Below, one piece after another: positions 6,973-14,363 of a DNA stretch of 15,241 nt. A program made the position numbers and the translations under genes. The DNA is from Phycisphaerales bacterium UBA6054 (GTDB taxonomy: Bacteria; Planctomycetota; Phycisphaerae; Phycisphaerales; UBA1924). The stretch covers positions 1-15,241 of the forward strand of contig DIYM01000134.1 of the NCBI GenBank assembly GCA_002429045.1. Direction: 5' to 3'. Within the stretch, counting starts at the first letter, position 1. Every line of letters begins with the position of its first letter. The notes under the pieces were generated by a model. It made no database searches and was not told the origin of the DNA. It was given only the letters and a program-made list of their open reading frames with translations.

Positions 6973-8225
6973 CACTCGGGCCCGTACCGGTCCTCGGCGA
7001 TCGCGAGCAGACGCCGGATCAGCGTTTCCCGGTTGTTCACCCGCGCACGCTCGAACAGCTGCCGGATGTACTCCTGGCGTGCGGCCTCCCGACGCTCGCG
7101 GTTGAGCTGCACGTTGATCGCCAACTGGGCGTCGTACAGCGAGGTCGACTCCCGCTCGATCGCCTCGAGCTTGATCCAGCAGGTGTAGCTGGCCAGTTCG
7201 AACGGCTCGCTGATCTCACCGGGCGAGAGCCTCCTGGCCTGTTCGTTGAGCACGTCCGAACCGAAGAACTCGGCCTCGGCGTACGCGCCTTCGAACTCGG
7301 ATCGGATCAGCCCGCCGTCGCCCGGCTCGAACGTGTTCCAGTCCTCGGACGCGATCGCCTCGAACGCGACGCCCTCGCTGATCTGGGCGTTGATCGCGAC
7401 GATCGAATCGGCCCGGTCCGTCGGCACGCGCAGCAGGCGGAGGACGGCGGTGGGCGGCGGGTTGAACCGCTCGTGCTGCTGCTCGTACGCCTGCTGGATG
7501 TCACGCCAGGAGACGTGGACACGCTTGTTGACCTCCTGGAACAGCGTCAGACCGACCAGCGTCTCGATCTCCTTCTCGCGCATCGCCGCGTCGACGCTCT
7601 GCCCGCGCTTCTCGGCCAGCTGCGCCGAACCGAGGTTCTCGGTCAGGATGTTCCTGCGGAAGTCGGACAGGAACGCCCGCAGGCCTTGGCGCTGCTGGGC
7701 AGACAACGCCGCGAGCGCCTCCGCCCGGAGCAACTCGTCGACCATCAGGCCGGTCAGACGCTCGTCGATGATCTTGATCGCCTCGGAACGCCAGCCCGCC
7801 AAACGCATCCGCTCGGCGTTCGCGATGAGTCGCGCCTCGATCGGCTCGAAGAACGACGTCGCATAGATCGGTTTGCCGTTGATATCGCCGACCTTGGACT
7901 CGATCAGCGTGAGGCCCTCCGGCGCGACGGGGCGCGGTTCGGTCGGCGCGGTGCCCCCCGCTTGGCGAGTGACCGGCTTGACGACGATCTCCGTGCCGGT
8001 CTCGGCGGGCGGTTCCGGGCGTGACCCGGCGGGGTCGTCGGAGGGCAGATCGGTGGCCGCCGAGGTGCTGGCGAACGCGTCGGGCGTGACGGCGACACGG
8101 GCGGCAGGCTTCGGGTCCGCACGCTGCGCCGAGCCGCACCCCGCGACGGACCCGAGCAGCATGACAATCAGCAGTGCGATCAGCAGCGCCGGTCCGGCGG
8201 TGGGGGTGGGGCTGTGTCGCGTCAT
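6972..8225 (-). CDS. Parvulin-like peptidyl-prolyl isomerase lipoprotein (SurA/PrsA type)
   Basis: 417 residues. The ATG at 8225 is chosen because AGGAG (8232-8236) sits 6 bases upstream and because it produces a lipoprotein signal peptide; longer versions run back across the divergent promoter into the next gene. The signal has a hydrophobic core (residues 12-26) and lipobox VAGC, with Cys30 as the lipidated residue. A Pro/Ala/Thr-rich linker (about 31-105) leads to a helical region with VGDINGKPIYATSFF, resembling the SurA N-terminal start. The parvulin-like region is about 255-356: VLRLLRVPTD, FEAIASEDWN, GDGGLI, LSPGEISEPFEL. The domain is divergent, so isomerase activity is uncertain while a chaperone role in the envelope is plausible. 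It probably leads an operon with yraN. Confidence 0.8.
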   Translation of the reverse strand: MTRHSPTPTAGPALLIALLIVMLLGSVAGCGSAQRADPKPAARVAVTPDAFASTSAATDLPSDDPAGSRPEPPAETGTEIVVKPVTRQAGGTAPTEPRPVAPEGLTLIESKVGDINGKPIYATSFFEPIEARLIANAERMRLAGWRSEAIKIIDERLTGLMVDELLRAEALAALSAQQRQGLRAFLSDFRRNILTENLGSAQLAEKRGQSVDAAMREKEIETLVGLTLFQEVNKRVHVSWRDIQQAYEQQHERFNPPPTAVLRLLRVPTDRADSIVAINAQISEGVAFEAIASEDWNTFEPGDGGLIRSEFEGAYAEAEFFGSDVLNEQARRLSPGEISEPFELASYTCWIKLEAIERESTSLYDAQLAINVQLNRERREAARQEYIRQLFERARVNNRETLIRRLLAIAEDRYGPE

Positions 8226-8352
8226 CGGGATCTCCTGTCTCGCTCGATTTCGGCCTACGATGCCCTGTTTCAACAGAGCGTTTCGACAGACCCCGACCCC
8301 CGTCCAGAAACGCTCGCCCAGAGGGCCCTTCCCCGGGCCGAGGAGCCTCGCG
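8226..8352. promoter_or_regulatory. Divergent promoter region with repeats
   Basis: This 127-base gap must hold the promoters of both the parvulin-like gene (minus) and the DUF1844 gene (plus). It contains an inverted repeat CTGTT-TC-AACAG at 8265-8276 and a direct repeat TTTCAACAGA (8268-8277) / TTTCGACAGA (8281-8290) with a 13-base period. On the minus strand TTGAAA within the same element could be a -35 box, but no convincing -10 box was found. Binding by a regulator is inference. Confidence 0.35.
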
Positions 8353-8841
8353 ATGACGGACGCCGACCAGCCCAAGATTATCGTGGATGACGACTGGAAG
8401 TCGGCCGCCCGCGCCGAGAAGGAAAAACTCACCCAGGCCGAGCAGGAGAAGCAGGCCCAGGCCGCCGGGCAGGGCGGGCCCGGCGCCCTGCCCGAGCAGC
8501 CATCGATCCAGCACCTGATCTCTCTGCTCACGTCCCAGGCCCTGATGTACATGGGCCAACTGCCCGACCAGTCAGGGCGGGCGGTGCTCGCGCTCGACGT
8601 CGCGAAGATGCAGATCGACCTGCTGGGCGTGCTTGAGGAAAAGACCAAGGGCAACCTGTCCGAGGAGGAATCGGCCCTGCTGACCGGGACGCTGGGGGAG
8701 CTTCGGGCGGTCTTTGTCGAGGTCTACGACGCCGTGATCAAGGCGCAGGCGGAAGGCAAGCTCACGCCCCAGACGGGAGGGGGCGATCCGCTCGGCGGGG
8801 GCACCCCGCCCATGTCACCGGGCCCGGACCTGAAGATCTGA
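8353..8841 (+). CDS. DUF1844 domain protein
   Basis: 162 residues from the ATG at 8353, with AGGAG at 8341-8345, 7 bases upstream. An acidic then Lys/Glu/Gln-rich, likely helical N-terminus (about 15-38) precedes the DUF1844 core at about 50-115. That core includes LISLLTSQALMYMGQLPD, then AKMQIDLLGVLEEKTKGNLS, and ends in ELRAVFVEVYD. The C-terminus is a Gly/Pro-rich disordered tail. There is no signal peptide or membrane helix, so it is probably cytoplasmic. The family is widespread in planctomycetes, acidobacteria and deltaproteobacteria and has no established function. It is transcribed away from the parvulin-like gene and lies 138 bases before sdhC; cotranscription with sdh cannot be excluded, as no clear terminator separates them. 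Confidence 0.88.
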   Translation: MTDADQPKIIVDDDWKSAARAEKEKLTQAEQEKQAQAAGQGGPGALPEQPSIQHLISLLTSQALMYMGQLPDQSGRAVLALDVAKMQIDLLGVLEEKTKGNLSEEESALLTGTLGELRAVFVEVYDAVIKAQAEGKLTPQTGGGDPLGGGTPPMSPGPDLKI

Positions 8842-8897
8842 CCCGGTCCCGGATCCGTTCTCCGAGGCGAATCGCGTCACGGATCACACCCGAAACC

Positions 8898-8917
8898 GCC
8901 GATACCTCTGCATCGGC
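8898..8917. other. Small hairpin between the DUF1844 gene and sdhC
   Basis: GCCGAT (8898-8903) and ATCGGC (8912-8917) can pair as a 6-bp stem with an 8-base loop. No T-run follows on either strand, so it is not a convincing intrinsic terminator. It could be a weak terminator or part of the sdh leader. Confidence 0.3.
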
Positions 8918-8967
8918 CGCTCAGACAACCGATCTCAACCGCGCCGCCGGCGTTGAAGGCGGCACCC

Positions 8968-8971
8968 GGAG
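8968..8971 (+). promoter_or_regulatory. Ribosome binding site that decides the sdhC start
   Basis: GGAG lies 8 bases before the GTG at 8980. The alternative in-frame TTG at 8953 has no purine-rich site ahead of it and would add nine residues not expected in the family, so GTG 8980 is preferred. Confidence 0.6.
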
Positions 8972-8979
8972 CAACCCAC

Positions 8980-9861
8980 GTGAACCAGCCTCAAGCCCAT
9001 GCCAAGCCAGGCCCGCTCCAGAAGCACCACTTCCTGATCCGAAGACTGCACTCCCTGACCGGCATCGTGCCGATCGGGGTCTTCCTCATCGCCCACCTCG
9101 TGACGAACTCGTCGCTGGCGTGGGGCAAGTGGGGGCTCCGGACCGAGGGGCGCGGCTATTCGGTCGCCGAGGGAGGCATCAAGTACTTCCAGAAGGAAGT
9201 CGCCTGGATCAACACCCAGGTGCCGCACCTGCTGCTCATCGAGATCACGCTCTGGGTGTCGATCGCGTTCCATTCGATCCTGGGCTTCTATTACGCCACC
9301 ACCGGCAAGGGCAACCTGCCGCGTTACCCGCACCAGGACAACTGGCGGTACTCGCTCCAGCGCTGGTCGGGGTACATCGGCATCCTGTTCATCTTCTACC
9401 ACGTCGCCACGCTGCGATGGGGATGGACGTTCCTGGTGCCCGAAGGCACGAAGTGGTCGCACGACTTCAGCGCCTCGACGCTGGCCGCCGCGCTGCAAGG
9501 CTCGCCCGAGGGCTGGACCGCAGCCGGGATCGGCATCTCGCTGTTCTACTTCGTCGGTGTCTCGCTCCTCGTGTTCCACTTCGCGAACGGTTTGTGGACC
9601 GCGGCGATCACCTGGGGGCTGACCGTGTCCGAGAAGGCCCAGAAGCAGTGGGGCGTCGCGTGCCTCGGGCTGGGGCTCGGCCTGATGGTCGCGGCCTGGG
9701 CGTCGCTCGGCGGGGCGCTCCTTATCGACTACGACGAGGCCAAGGGGATCGAGTCCAAGCTCATCGTCGAGAAGTACGGCGAGGACCGGCTCGAAGAACT
9801 CCTCGATGCCGCACCCGCCGAACCGGAACGACCCGACGAGCAAGCGATGGCCGACGATTAA
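8980..9861 (+). CDS. sdhC: Succinate dehydrogenase cytochrome b558 subunit SdhC
   Basis: 293 residues. This is the membrane anchor of a Bacillus-type succinate:quinone oxidoreductase, carrying two b haems and the quinone site. Five membrane helices fall at about 27-44, 82-105, 130-148, 181-208 and 224-247. Conserved blocks are RRLHSLTGIVPIGVFLIAHL, FHSILGFYYA, FIFYHVATLRWGW and FHFANGLWTAAITWGLTVS, closely matching B. subtilis SdhC. His39, His98, His141 and His200 are the likely haem ligands by that comparison. After the last helix there is an acidic tail of about 45 residues (248-293) that the Bacillus protein lacks. It is the first gene of the sdhCAB operon, 92 bases before sdhA. The quinone is probably menaquinone, inferred from the type B architecture. 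Confidence 0.93.
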   Translation: MNQPQAHAKPGPLQKHHFLIRRLHSLTGIVPIGVFLIAHLVTNSSLAWGKWGLRTEGRGYSVAEGGIKYFQKEVAWINTQVPHLLLIEITLWVSIAFHSILGFYYATTGKGNLPRYPHQDNWRYSLQRWSGYIGILFIFYHVATLRWGWTFLVPEGTKWSHDFSASTLAAALQGSPEGWTAAGIGISLFYFVGVSLLVFHFANGLWTAAITWGLTVSEKAQKQWGVACLGLGLGLMVAAWASLGGALLIDYDEAKGIESKLIVEKYGEDRLEELLDAAPAEPERPDEQAMADD

Positions 9862-9953
9862 TCCGGCGCTGCAAGACGCATCGGGTCGCCAGGATAGAGC
9901 GAAGCAAACACTGGTCTTGTCCGGGCTTTCCCGGGAAGCGAACGAGGTTGGAA

Positions 9954-11918
9954 ATGACTGAACAACGCGTCATCGTGGTCGGGGGTGGGCTCGCCGGTCT
10001 CGCGGCCGCCGTCCGCGTCGCCGAAGCCGGCGTCCCCGTCGATCTCGTCAGCATGGTGCCCGTCAAGCGATCGCACTCCGTGTGCGCCCAGGGCGGCATC
10101 AACGCGTGCAACGAGGTCGCCCGCCAGCAGGGCTACTCCGAGTACCAGCACTTCGACGAGACGATCTTCGGCGGCGACTTCCTCGCCGACCAGGGCCCCG
10201 TCCTCGAGATGGCCAACTGGGCGCCCCGCATCATCGACCTCCTCGACCGCATGGGCGTGCCCTTCAACCGGACCGCCGAGGGCTTCCGCGACCTCCGCCT
10301 GTTCGGCGGTTCGCTGTTCAAGCGGACCCACTTCTCCGGCGCGACCACCGGTCAGCAACTGCTCTACGCCCTGGACGAGCAGGCCCGCCGCTACGAAGCA
10401 GAGGGCAAGATCAAGAAGTACGAGTTCTGGGAGTTCCTCTGGCCGGTCACCGAGGGCGAGGGCGACGACAAGCGATGCGTCGGCATGGTCGCCCAGGACA
10501 TGCGGACCATGCAGATCCGTGCCTTCCGCGGCGCCGCGGTGGTCATGGCGACCGGCGGCAACGGGCTCGTGTTCGGCAAATCCACCAACTCGGTCATCTG
10601 CAACGGCGGCGCGGCCGCCCGGTGCTACCAGGCCGGCGCCCACTACGGCAACGCCGAGATGATCCAGGTCCACCCGACCGCCATCCCCGGCGCCGACAAG
10701 TGCCGCCTCATGTCCGAGTCGGCACGCGGCGAGGGCGGCCGCGTCTGGGTGCCCAAGCAGAAGGGCGACACCCGCCGACCCAAGGACATCCCAGAGTCCG
10801 AGCGCTACTACCTGCTCGAAGAGCGCTACCCCGACTACGGCAACCTCGTCCCCCGCGACATCGCCACCCGCGAGATCTTCGACATCTGCGTCAACGAGGG
10901 CATGGGCGTCGACGGCGAGAACCAGGTCTACCTCGACCTGACCCATCGCGACCCGGACTACCTGACCCGCAAGCTCGGCGGGATCATGGAGATCTACGAG
11001 AAGTTCGTGGGTGAGGACCCGCGTTTCAACCCCATGAAGATCTTCCCGGCCGTGCACTACAGCATGGGCGGCATGTGGACCACCTACACCGCCGGGGCGT
11101 ACAACCCCGACTCGCCGCTGCCCGCGCACAAGCCCGGCAACGCGATCCCGGTCTCGTCCGATCCGGGCCAGGGCCTGACCATCGGCGCGCCGAACAACAT
11201 GATGACCAACATCACCGGTCTCTACGCGTTCGGTGAGGTCAACTTCGCGTACCACGGCGCGACGCGGCTGGGCGCCAACGCGCTGCTCAGCTGCATCTTC
11301 GACGGGCTGTGCAACGGCCAGTCGGTCGTGAACTACGTCCGCGACGAAGCCGGCGCCGTCGATGATGTCGCGTCACCCGTCTACGACTCGGTCGTCAAAC
11401 AGGAGCAGGACAAGCACGATGCGCTCGTTTCGTCCTCCTCGGGCGGCTCGGGCGACAACTCGTTCAATCCCTACGCGATCGCCAAGGAGATGGGCGACGA
11501 GATGAACGCCGCCTCGACGGTCGTCAAGTCCGGCCCGCGTCTCGGGCAGTGCATGAACAAGCTCTCCGAGCTGCGCGAGCGATACGCCAAGGTCGAGCTG
11601 GGCGACGCGGCCGCATGGACCAACCAGTCGCTGAGCTTCTCGCGTGCGGTGGGCGACATGCTCATCATGGCCGAGGCGGTCGCCAAGGGCGGGCTGCTCC
11701 GTGAGGAGTCCCGCGGCTCGCACTACCGGACCGACTTCCAGGACCGCGACGACGACAAGTTCTGGAAGACCTCGCTGGCCAAGTACAACCCGGACACCGG
11801 ATCGACCGACATGGAGTTCGTCGAGGTCCGCAAGGGGCTCGTTCAGAGCCGCCCCCGCACCTACGGCAAGACGGCGCCCGCCAAGTCCGAGCCCAAGCAG
11901 ACCGCCGCGGCTTCGTAA
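9954..11918 (+). CDS. sdhA: Succinate dehydrogenase flavoprotein subunit SdhA
   Basis: 654 residues. This subunit oxidises succinate to fumarate on a covalently bound FAD on the cytoplasmic face. The ATG at 9954 has GAGG (9944-9947) 6 bases upstream and starts directly with the FAD-binding strand VIVVGGGLAGLAAAVRV. The frame is open further upstream, but that part is out-of-frame sdhC sequence. His41 in KRSHSVCAQGGINA is the expected covalent FAD attachment site. Active-site blocks include VHPTAIPG, SESARGEGG, HYSMGG and AYHGATRLGANALLSC, all intact. The C-terminal domain has RGSHYRTDF, and the protein ends in a Lys/Ala-rich tail. The length and RSHSVCAQGG motif fit the Bacillus/Wolinella-like type rather than the proteobacterial SdhA. 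It works with SdhB and SdhC in the TCA cycle and respiratory chain. Confidence 0.96.
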   Translation: MTEQRVIVVGGGLAGLAAAVRVAEAGVPVDLVSMVPVKRSHSVCAQGGINACNEVARQQGYSEYQHFDETIFGGDFLADQGPVLEMANWAPRIIDLLDRMGVPFNRTAEGFRDLRLFGGSLFKRTHFSGATTGQQLLYALDEQARRYEAEGKIKKYEFWEFLWPVTEGEGDDKRCVGMVAQDMRTMQIRAFRGAAVVMATGGNGLVFGKSTNSVICNGGAAARCYQAGAHYGNAEMIQVHPTAIPGADKCRLMSESARGEGGRVWVPKQKGDTRRPKDIPESERYYLLEERYPDYGNLVPRDIATREIFDICVNEGMGVDGENQVYLDLTHRDPDYLTRKLGGIMEIYEKFVGEDPRFNPMKIFPAVHYSMGGMWTTYTAGAYNPDSPLPAHKPGNAIPVSSDPGQGLTIGAPNNMMTNITGLYAFGEVNFAYHGATRLGANALLSCIFDGLCNGQSVVNYVRDEAGAVDDVASPVYDSVVKQEQDKHDALVSSSSGGSGDNSFNPYAIAKEMGDEMNAASTVVKSGPRLGQCMNKLSELRERYAKVELGDAAAWTNQSLSFSRAVGDMLIMAEAVAKGGLLREESRGSHYRTDFQDRDDDKFWKTSLAKYNPDTGSTDMEFVEVRKGLVQSRPRTYGKTAPAKSEPKQTAAAS

Positions 11919-11980
11919 GCATCGCCCCAATCCGCCCGGGCCGAGTCAGCCGCGGGTGTTTTCAGGAAGGAACGCGTTCG

Positions 11981-12829
11981 ATGAGTGACGCATACGCCCA
12001 TCTCCACGACGCCGAGCAACGCCGCCAGAACCGCAAGAACGCGGTGCCAGGGCGTCAGGTGATCATCAAGATCAAGCGCTGCGACGGGCCCGGCAAGCCC
12101 AGCCGCTGGGAATCGTTCAAGGTCAAGACCGAGGCCGGCTCGAACGTGATCAGTTGCCTGAAGTCGATCGCGGCCAATCCGGTGACCACCGACGGGAAAC
12201 AGTCCACTCCGGTCGTCTGGGATTCGGGCTGCCTCGAAGAGGTCTGCGGCGCGTGCACCATGGTCATCAACGGGCGTGTCCGCCAGTCGTGCTCCTGCCT
12301 GATCGATGAGTACGCCCCGCGCGAGGGTGACACGCTCACCCTGGAGCCGATGAGCAAGTTCCCGGTCATCCGTGATCTGTGGGTCGATCGTGAACGGATG
12401 TTCCATGCTCTCAAGCGCGTCCAAGCCTGGGTCCCGATCGACGGCACTTACAACCTTGGCGCCGGGCCCAAGGAATCACCCGAGCAGCAGCAGACACGGT
12501 ACGACCTCTCCGAGTGCATGACCTGCGGCTGCTGCCTCGAGGCGTGCCCGCAGTTCAATCTCGAAGAGGACGAACAAGCGTGGGACACCGCGTTCATCGG
12601 TGCTCAGGCGATCAGCCAGGCCCGACTGTTCAACGAGCACGAGACCGGCAAGCGTCTCAAGGGCGAACGCCTCGACACCCTGATGGGCGCCGGCGGTGTT
12701 TCCGATTGCGGCAACGCCCAGAACTGCGTCAAGGTCTGCCCCAAGGGCATCCCGCTGACCGAGTCCATCGCCGCAGTGGGCCGCTCGACCACGATCCACG
12801 CGGTCACGCGGTTCTTCCGGGGCAAGTAG
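11981..12829 (+). CDS. sdhB: Succinate dehydrogenase iron-sulfur subunit SdhB
   Basis: 282 residues. It passes electrons from the flavin in SdhA to the haems and quinone in SdhC. The ATG at 11981 has AGGAAGG (11964-11970) 10 bases upstream. The N-terminal ferredoxin domain binds [2Fe-2S] through Cys84, Cys89, Cys92 and Cys104 (CLEEVCGAC, RQSC). The C-terminal domain has CMTCGCCLEACP (Cys179, Cys182, Cys185, Cys189) and CGNAQNCVKVCPKG (Cys243, Cys249, Cys253), giving the [4Fe-4S] and [3Fe-4S] clusters. All ligands are present. It is slightly longer at the N-terminus (about 25 residues before the first strand) than many homologues. It is the last gene of the operon, 62 bases after sdhA, and is followed by a strong terminator. 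Confidence 0.95.
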   Translation: MSDAYAHLHDAEQRRQNRKNAVPGRQVIIKIKRCDGPGKPSRWESFKVKTEAGSNVISCLKSIAANPVTTDGKQSTPVVWDSGCLEEVCGACTMVINGRVRQSCSCLIDEYAPREGDTLTLEPMSKFPVIRDLWVDRERMFHALKRVQAWVPIDGTYNLGAGPKESPEQQQTRYDLSECMTCGCCLEACPQFNLEEDEQAWDTAFIGAQAISQARLFNEHETGKRLKGERLDTLMGAGGVSDCGNAQNCVKVCPKGIPLTESIAAVGRSTTIHAVTRFFRGK

Positions 12830-12863
12830 CCGGCTCAAGCCGATAGCGGAATGGATTCAGCAT

Positions 12864-12896
12864 CACGCACCCATGAAGGGTGCGTGCTTTCTTTCC
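12864..12896 (+). terminator. Intrinsic terminator of the sdhCAB operon
   Basis: A perfect 9-bp stem (CACGCACCC at 12864-12872 with GGGTGCGTG at 12878-12886), a 5-base loop ATGAA and a T-rich tail CTTTCTTTCC. It lies 35 bases after the sdhB stop. The stem and tail fit Rho-independent termination on the plus strand; the minus strand has no T-run after it. Confidence 0.85.
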
Positions 12897-12902
12897 GGCT
12901 CG

Positions 12903-12939
12903 CCAAAAGGGAACGCACGCGTCTCGTGGACGCGTGCGT
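12903..12939 (-). terminator. Probable terminator of the minus-strand PEP-CTERM gene
   Basis: A perfect 10-bp inverted repeat, ACGCACGCGT (12913-12922) and ACGCGTGCGT (12930-12939), has a 7-base loop. Read on the minus strand it is followed by TCCCTTTTGG, a modest T-run, and sits about 94 bases beyond the stop at 13033. The position suits a terminator for that gene; the short T-run lowers confidence. Confidence 0.55.
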
Positions 12940-13032
12940 CGGGTGGGTCCCGGTCTCGGCGTGATTCTCGAGCCGGCAGAAAACACGAACGGCGACAGGC
13001 ACCGCCGCACGCGTGGGGGACACAATCCGTGT

Positions 13033-13758
13033 TCAGCGGCGCCGACGACCCATCAGTGCACCGCCCATGCCGATGAGCGCCACCGCGCCCGGGGCGGGCA
13101 CGACGTCACCCATGATCTCGGAGGTGAACACCACGGCGTCGTTCAGACCGGACTCGTTTCCGCCGATCACGAACTCGATCACCGAGCCTTCGTTCACATC
13201 CAGCGTGAGGTCGTACGTGGTGCCCGCGAGATCGTCGCCCGCCACCGCGTAGTGGAACGCGACCTCGCCGTCGATGGTGATGTACGCGTCGATACCGTCC
13301 CCGATCAGCGGGCCCTGATCGACCTTCGCGAGACGCCCGAGGACCTGCACTTGGCCGTCTATGTCGCTCGTCCAGCGCCGCGACGCCCAGCGTGCTTCGG
13401 TCGCCACCGACGGCTCGCCCGCGATCGGGCTGTTGGCGTGCATGTACTGGGAGGTGATCACGGTCAGGAAGAACGGGGTCTGCTCCTCGCCGCTCGCGGC
13501 CGAGGCGGCGTCGTGCGTCCACCAGCCGATCTGACCGTCGTAGTGCTCGAACTCTTGGAAGTTGCTCGTGTCGAGCGACCCAGAGCCGCCCGACAGACCC
13601 ACCTGATCGTCCGCGTACCACCCGTAGCTCCAGCCGTCCTGCCCTTGGACAGAGGAGAACTCCTGGATGCTGTCGGCCACTTTCACGATGTCGGCCGAGG
13701 CCGACGCGGCGAACACCGAGCCAGCAGCCAGCACACCCATCAGAATCATGCGGTCCAT
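13033..13758 (-). CDS. Secreted PEP-CTERM-type protein, paralogue 1
   Basis: 241 residues. The ATG at 13758 is chosen over the adjacent GTG at 13761 because AGGAG (13766-13770) is then 7 bases away rather than 4. Residues 1-22 are a signal peptide (ASASA|D). The body has VQGQDGWSYGWYADD (37-51), IGWW (77-80), ITSQYMHAN (101-109), ARWASRRWTSD (122-132), a GDG-IDAYITIDG strand pair and NEGSVIEFVIGG (189-200), a beta-rich pattern like carbohydrate-binding or jelly-roll modules, though no family is certain. The end is VVPAPGAVALIGMGGALMG followed by RRRR, a PEP-CTERM-type sorting signal for exosortase processing. It shares nearly all blocks with the protein at 14364-15059, so the two arose by duplication. 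Function is unknown; a surface or matrix role is inferred. Confidence 0.82.
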   Translation of the reverse strand: MDRMILMGVLAAGSVFAASASADIVKVADSIQEFSSVQGQDGWSYGWYADDQVGLSGGSGSLDTSNFQEFEHYDGQIGWWTHDAASAASGEEQTPFFLTVITSQYMHANSPIAGEPSVATEARWASRRWTSDIDGQVQVLGRLAKVDQGPLIGDGIDAYITIDGEVAFHYAVAGDDLAGTTYDLTLDVNEGSVIEFVIGGNESGLNDAVVFTSEIMGDVVPAPGAVALIGMGGALMGRRRR

Positions 13759-13765
13759 CACGTCT

Positions 13766-13770
13766 CTCCT
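13766..13770 (-). promoter_or_regulatory. Ribosome binding site deciding the start of PEP-CTERM paralogue 1
   Basis: AGGAG on the minus strand, 7 bases before the ATG at 13758. This spacing favours that ATG over the GTG immediately before it. Confidence 0.6.
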
Positions 13771-13974
13771 TTTCAGTTCGCCCCAAGGCTGACCGGGCTC
13801 CCGCTTGACGGACCCCGGCAGGGACCGCCTCGCTTGCGGAAACTCACATCAACCATGTCACGGACCGGAGAGACCCGCCAACCAATGCGCAAAAATTACC
13901 CGCCGGCGACGTCCGAAAACGATCGCGGCGGGAGATTGTAAGTGTCTGCCAATATTTGGTTTACAGAGTCGGGC

Positions 13975-14262
13975 TCAGGCGCTCACATCCAGCGAGGGGC
14001 CTTGCTGGTCGCGATCAGGGCCCTGCCGGGCGTGCCGACGCTGGGTCGCTTCACGCTCTTCTCGGGCTTCTTCCTGGTCCGCGTCCGCCAGCCTGCGGAT
14101 CGCCTCGGTCGGCTCGATCCCCCCGAGGGCGGCATCGAACGAGTCGCCCTCACGCGCGGGGGCTCGGGCGGCGCCCGTATCCCGGGCCCGGCGTGCCCGT
14201 TCGGCTGTCTCCTTCGCACGCAACGCCTTGGCTGCCATCTGGTTGGAGATCGGCTCAAGCAT
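13975..14262 (-). CDS. Small charged hypothetical protein
   Basis: 95 residues, strongly charged, mainly helical, with no signal peptide or membrane helix. An N-terminal Ala/Arg/Lys-rich helix (residues 8-37) is followed by GDSFDAALGGIEPTEAIRRL (39-58), an acidic-basic helix (ADADQEEAREEREATQRR) and a tail ending PSLDVSA. Codons in this frame are consistently G/C at the third position, as in the surrounding genes, supporting real coding. The ATG at 14262 has no good ribosome binding site, and an internal ATG at 14238 is possible. Similar short charged proteins with an Asp-rich end occur in planctomycetes, as far as I recall, but I do not know a function. It lies between two PEP-CTERM paralogues and is separated from the upstream one by a probable terminator. 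Confidence 0.6.
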   Translation of the reverse strand: MLEPISNQMAAKALRAKETAERARRARDTGAARAPAREGDSFDAALGGIEPTEAIRRLADADQEEAREEREATQRRHARQGPDRDQQGPSLDVSA

Positions 14263-14274
14263 AATCGGAGTATC

Positions 14275-14318
14275 GACAAAGAAACCCGTGCCGCACCAGC
14301 GACACGGGTCGTGTTTCT
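14275..14318 (-). terminator. Probable intrinsic terminator after PEP-CTERM paralogue 2
   Basis: ACCCGTG (14303-14309 on the minus strand) pairs with CACGGGT (14284-14290), a 7-bp stem with a 12-base loop, followed on the minus strand by TTCTTTGTC. The flanking AGAAA/TTTCT (14280-14284 and 14314-14318) can extend the pairing past a 5-base bulge. It begins 46-55 bases after the stop at 14364, where a terminator is expected. Confidence 0.65.
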
Positions 14319-14363
14319 CTGCGTCTGAGCCGCGCGGGATCGGACAGGCCCGGGTGAACCGGA

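Noticed and set aside
8226..8654. N-terminal extension of the parvulin-like protein
   Set aside because: It would cross the divergent promoter and run opposite the DUF1844 gene; the ATG at 8225 has a strong ribosome binding site and a lipoprotein signal.
9921..9937. CCGGG-CTTT-CCCGG hairpin and TTCCCGGGAA palindrome between sdhC and sdhA
   Set aside because: The stem is only 5 bp, with no T-run, inside an operon; too weak to call a terminator or processing site.
9120..9953. Possible long N-terminal extension of SdhA
   Set aside because: The extension is out-of-frame sdhC sequence. SdhA starts normally at 9954 with its FAD-binding strand and a ribosome binding site.
9858..11255. A 465-codon open frame on the minus strand
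   Set aside because: Antisense to sdhA, which has all catalytic motifs; the shadow translation has no domain.
12880..13941. A 353-codon open frame on the plus strand
   Set aside because: It is antisense to PEP-CTERM paralogue 1, which has a signal peptide, sorting tail and a close paralogue.
13942..13974. CCAA-TAT-TTGG short inverted repeat after the small gene
   Set aside because: A 4-bp stem is expected by chance.
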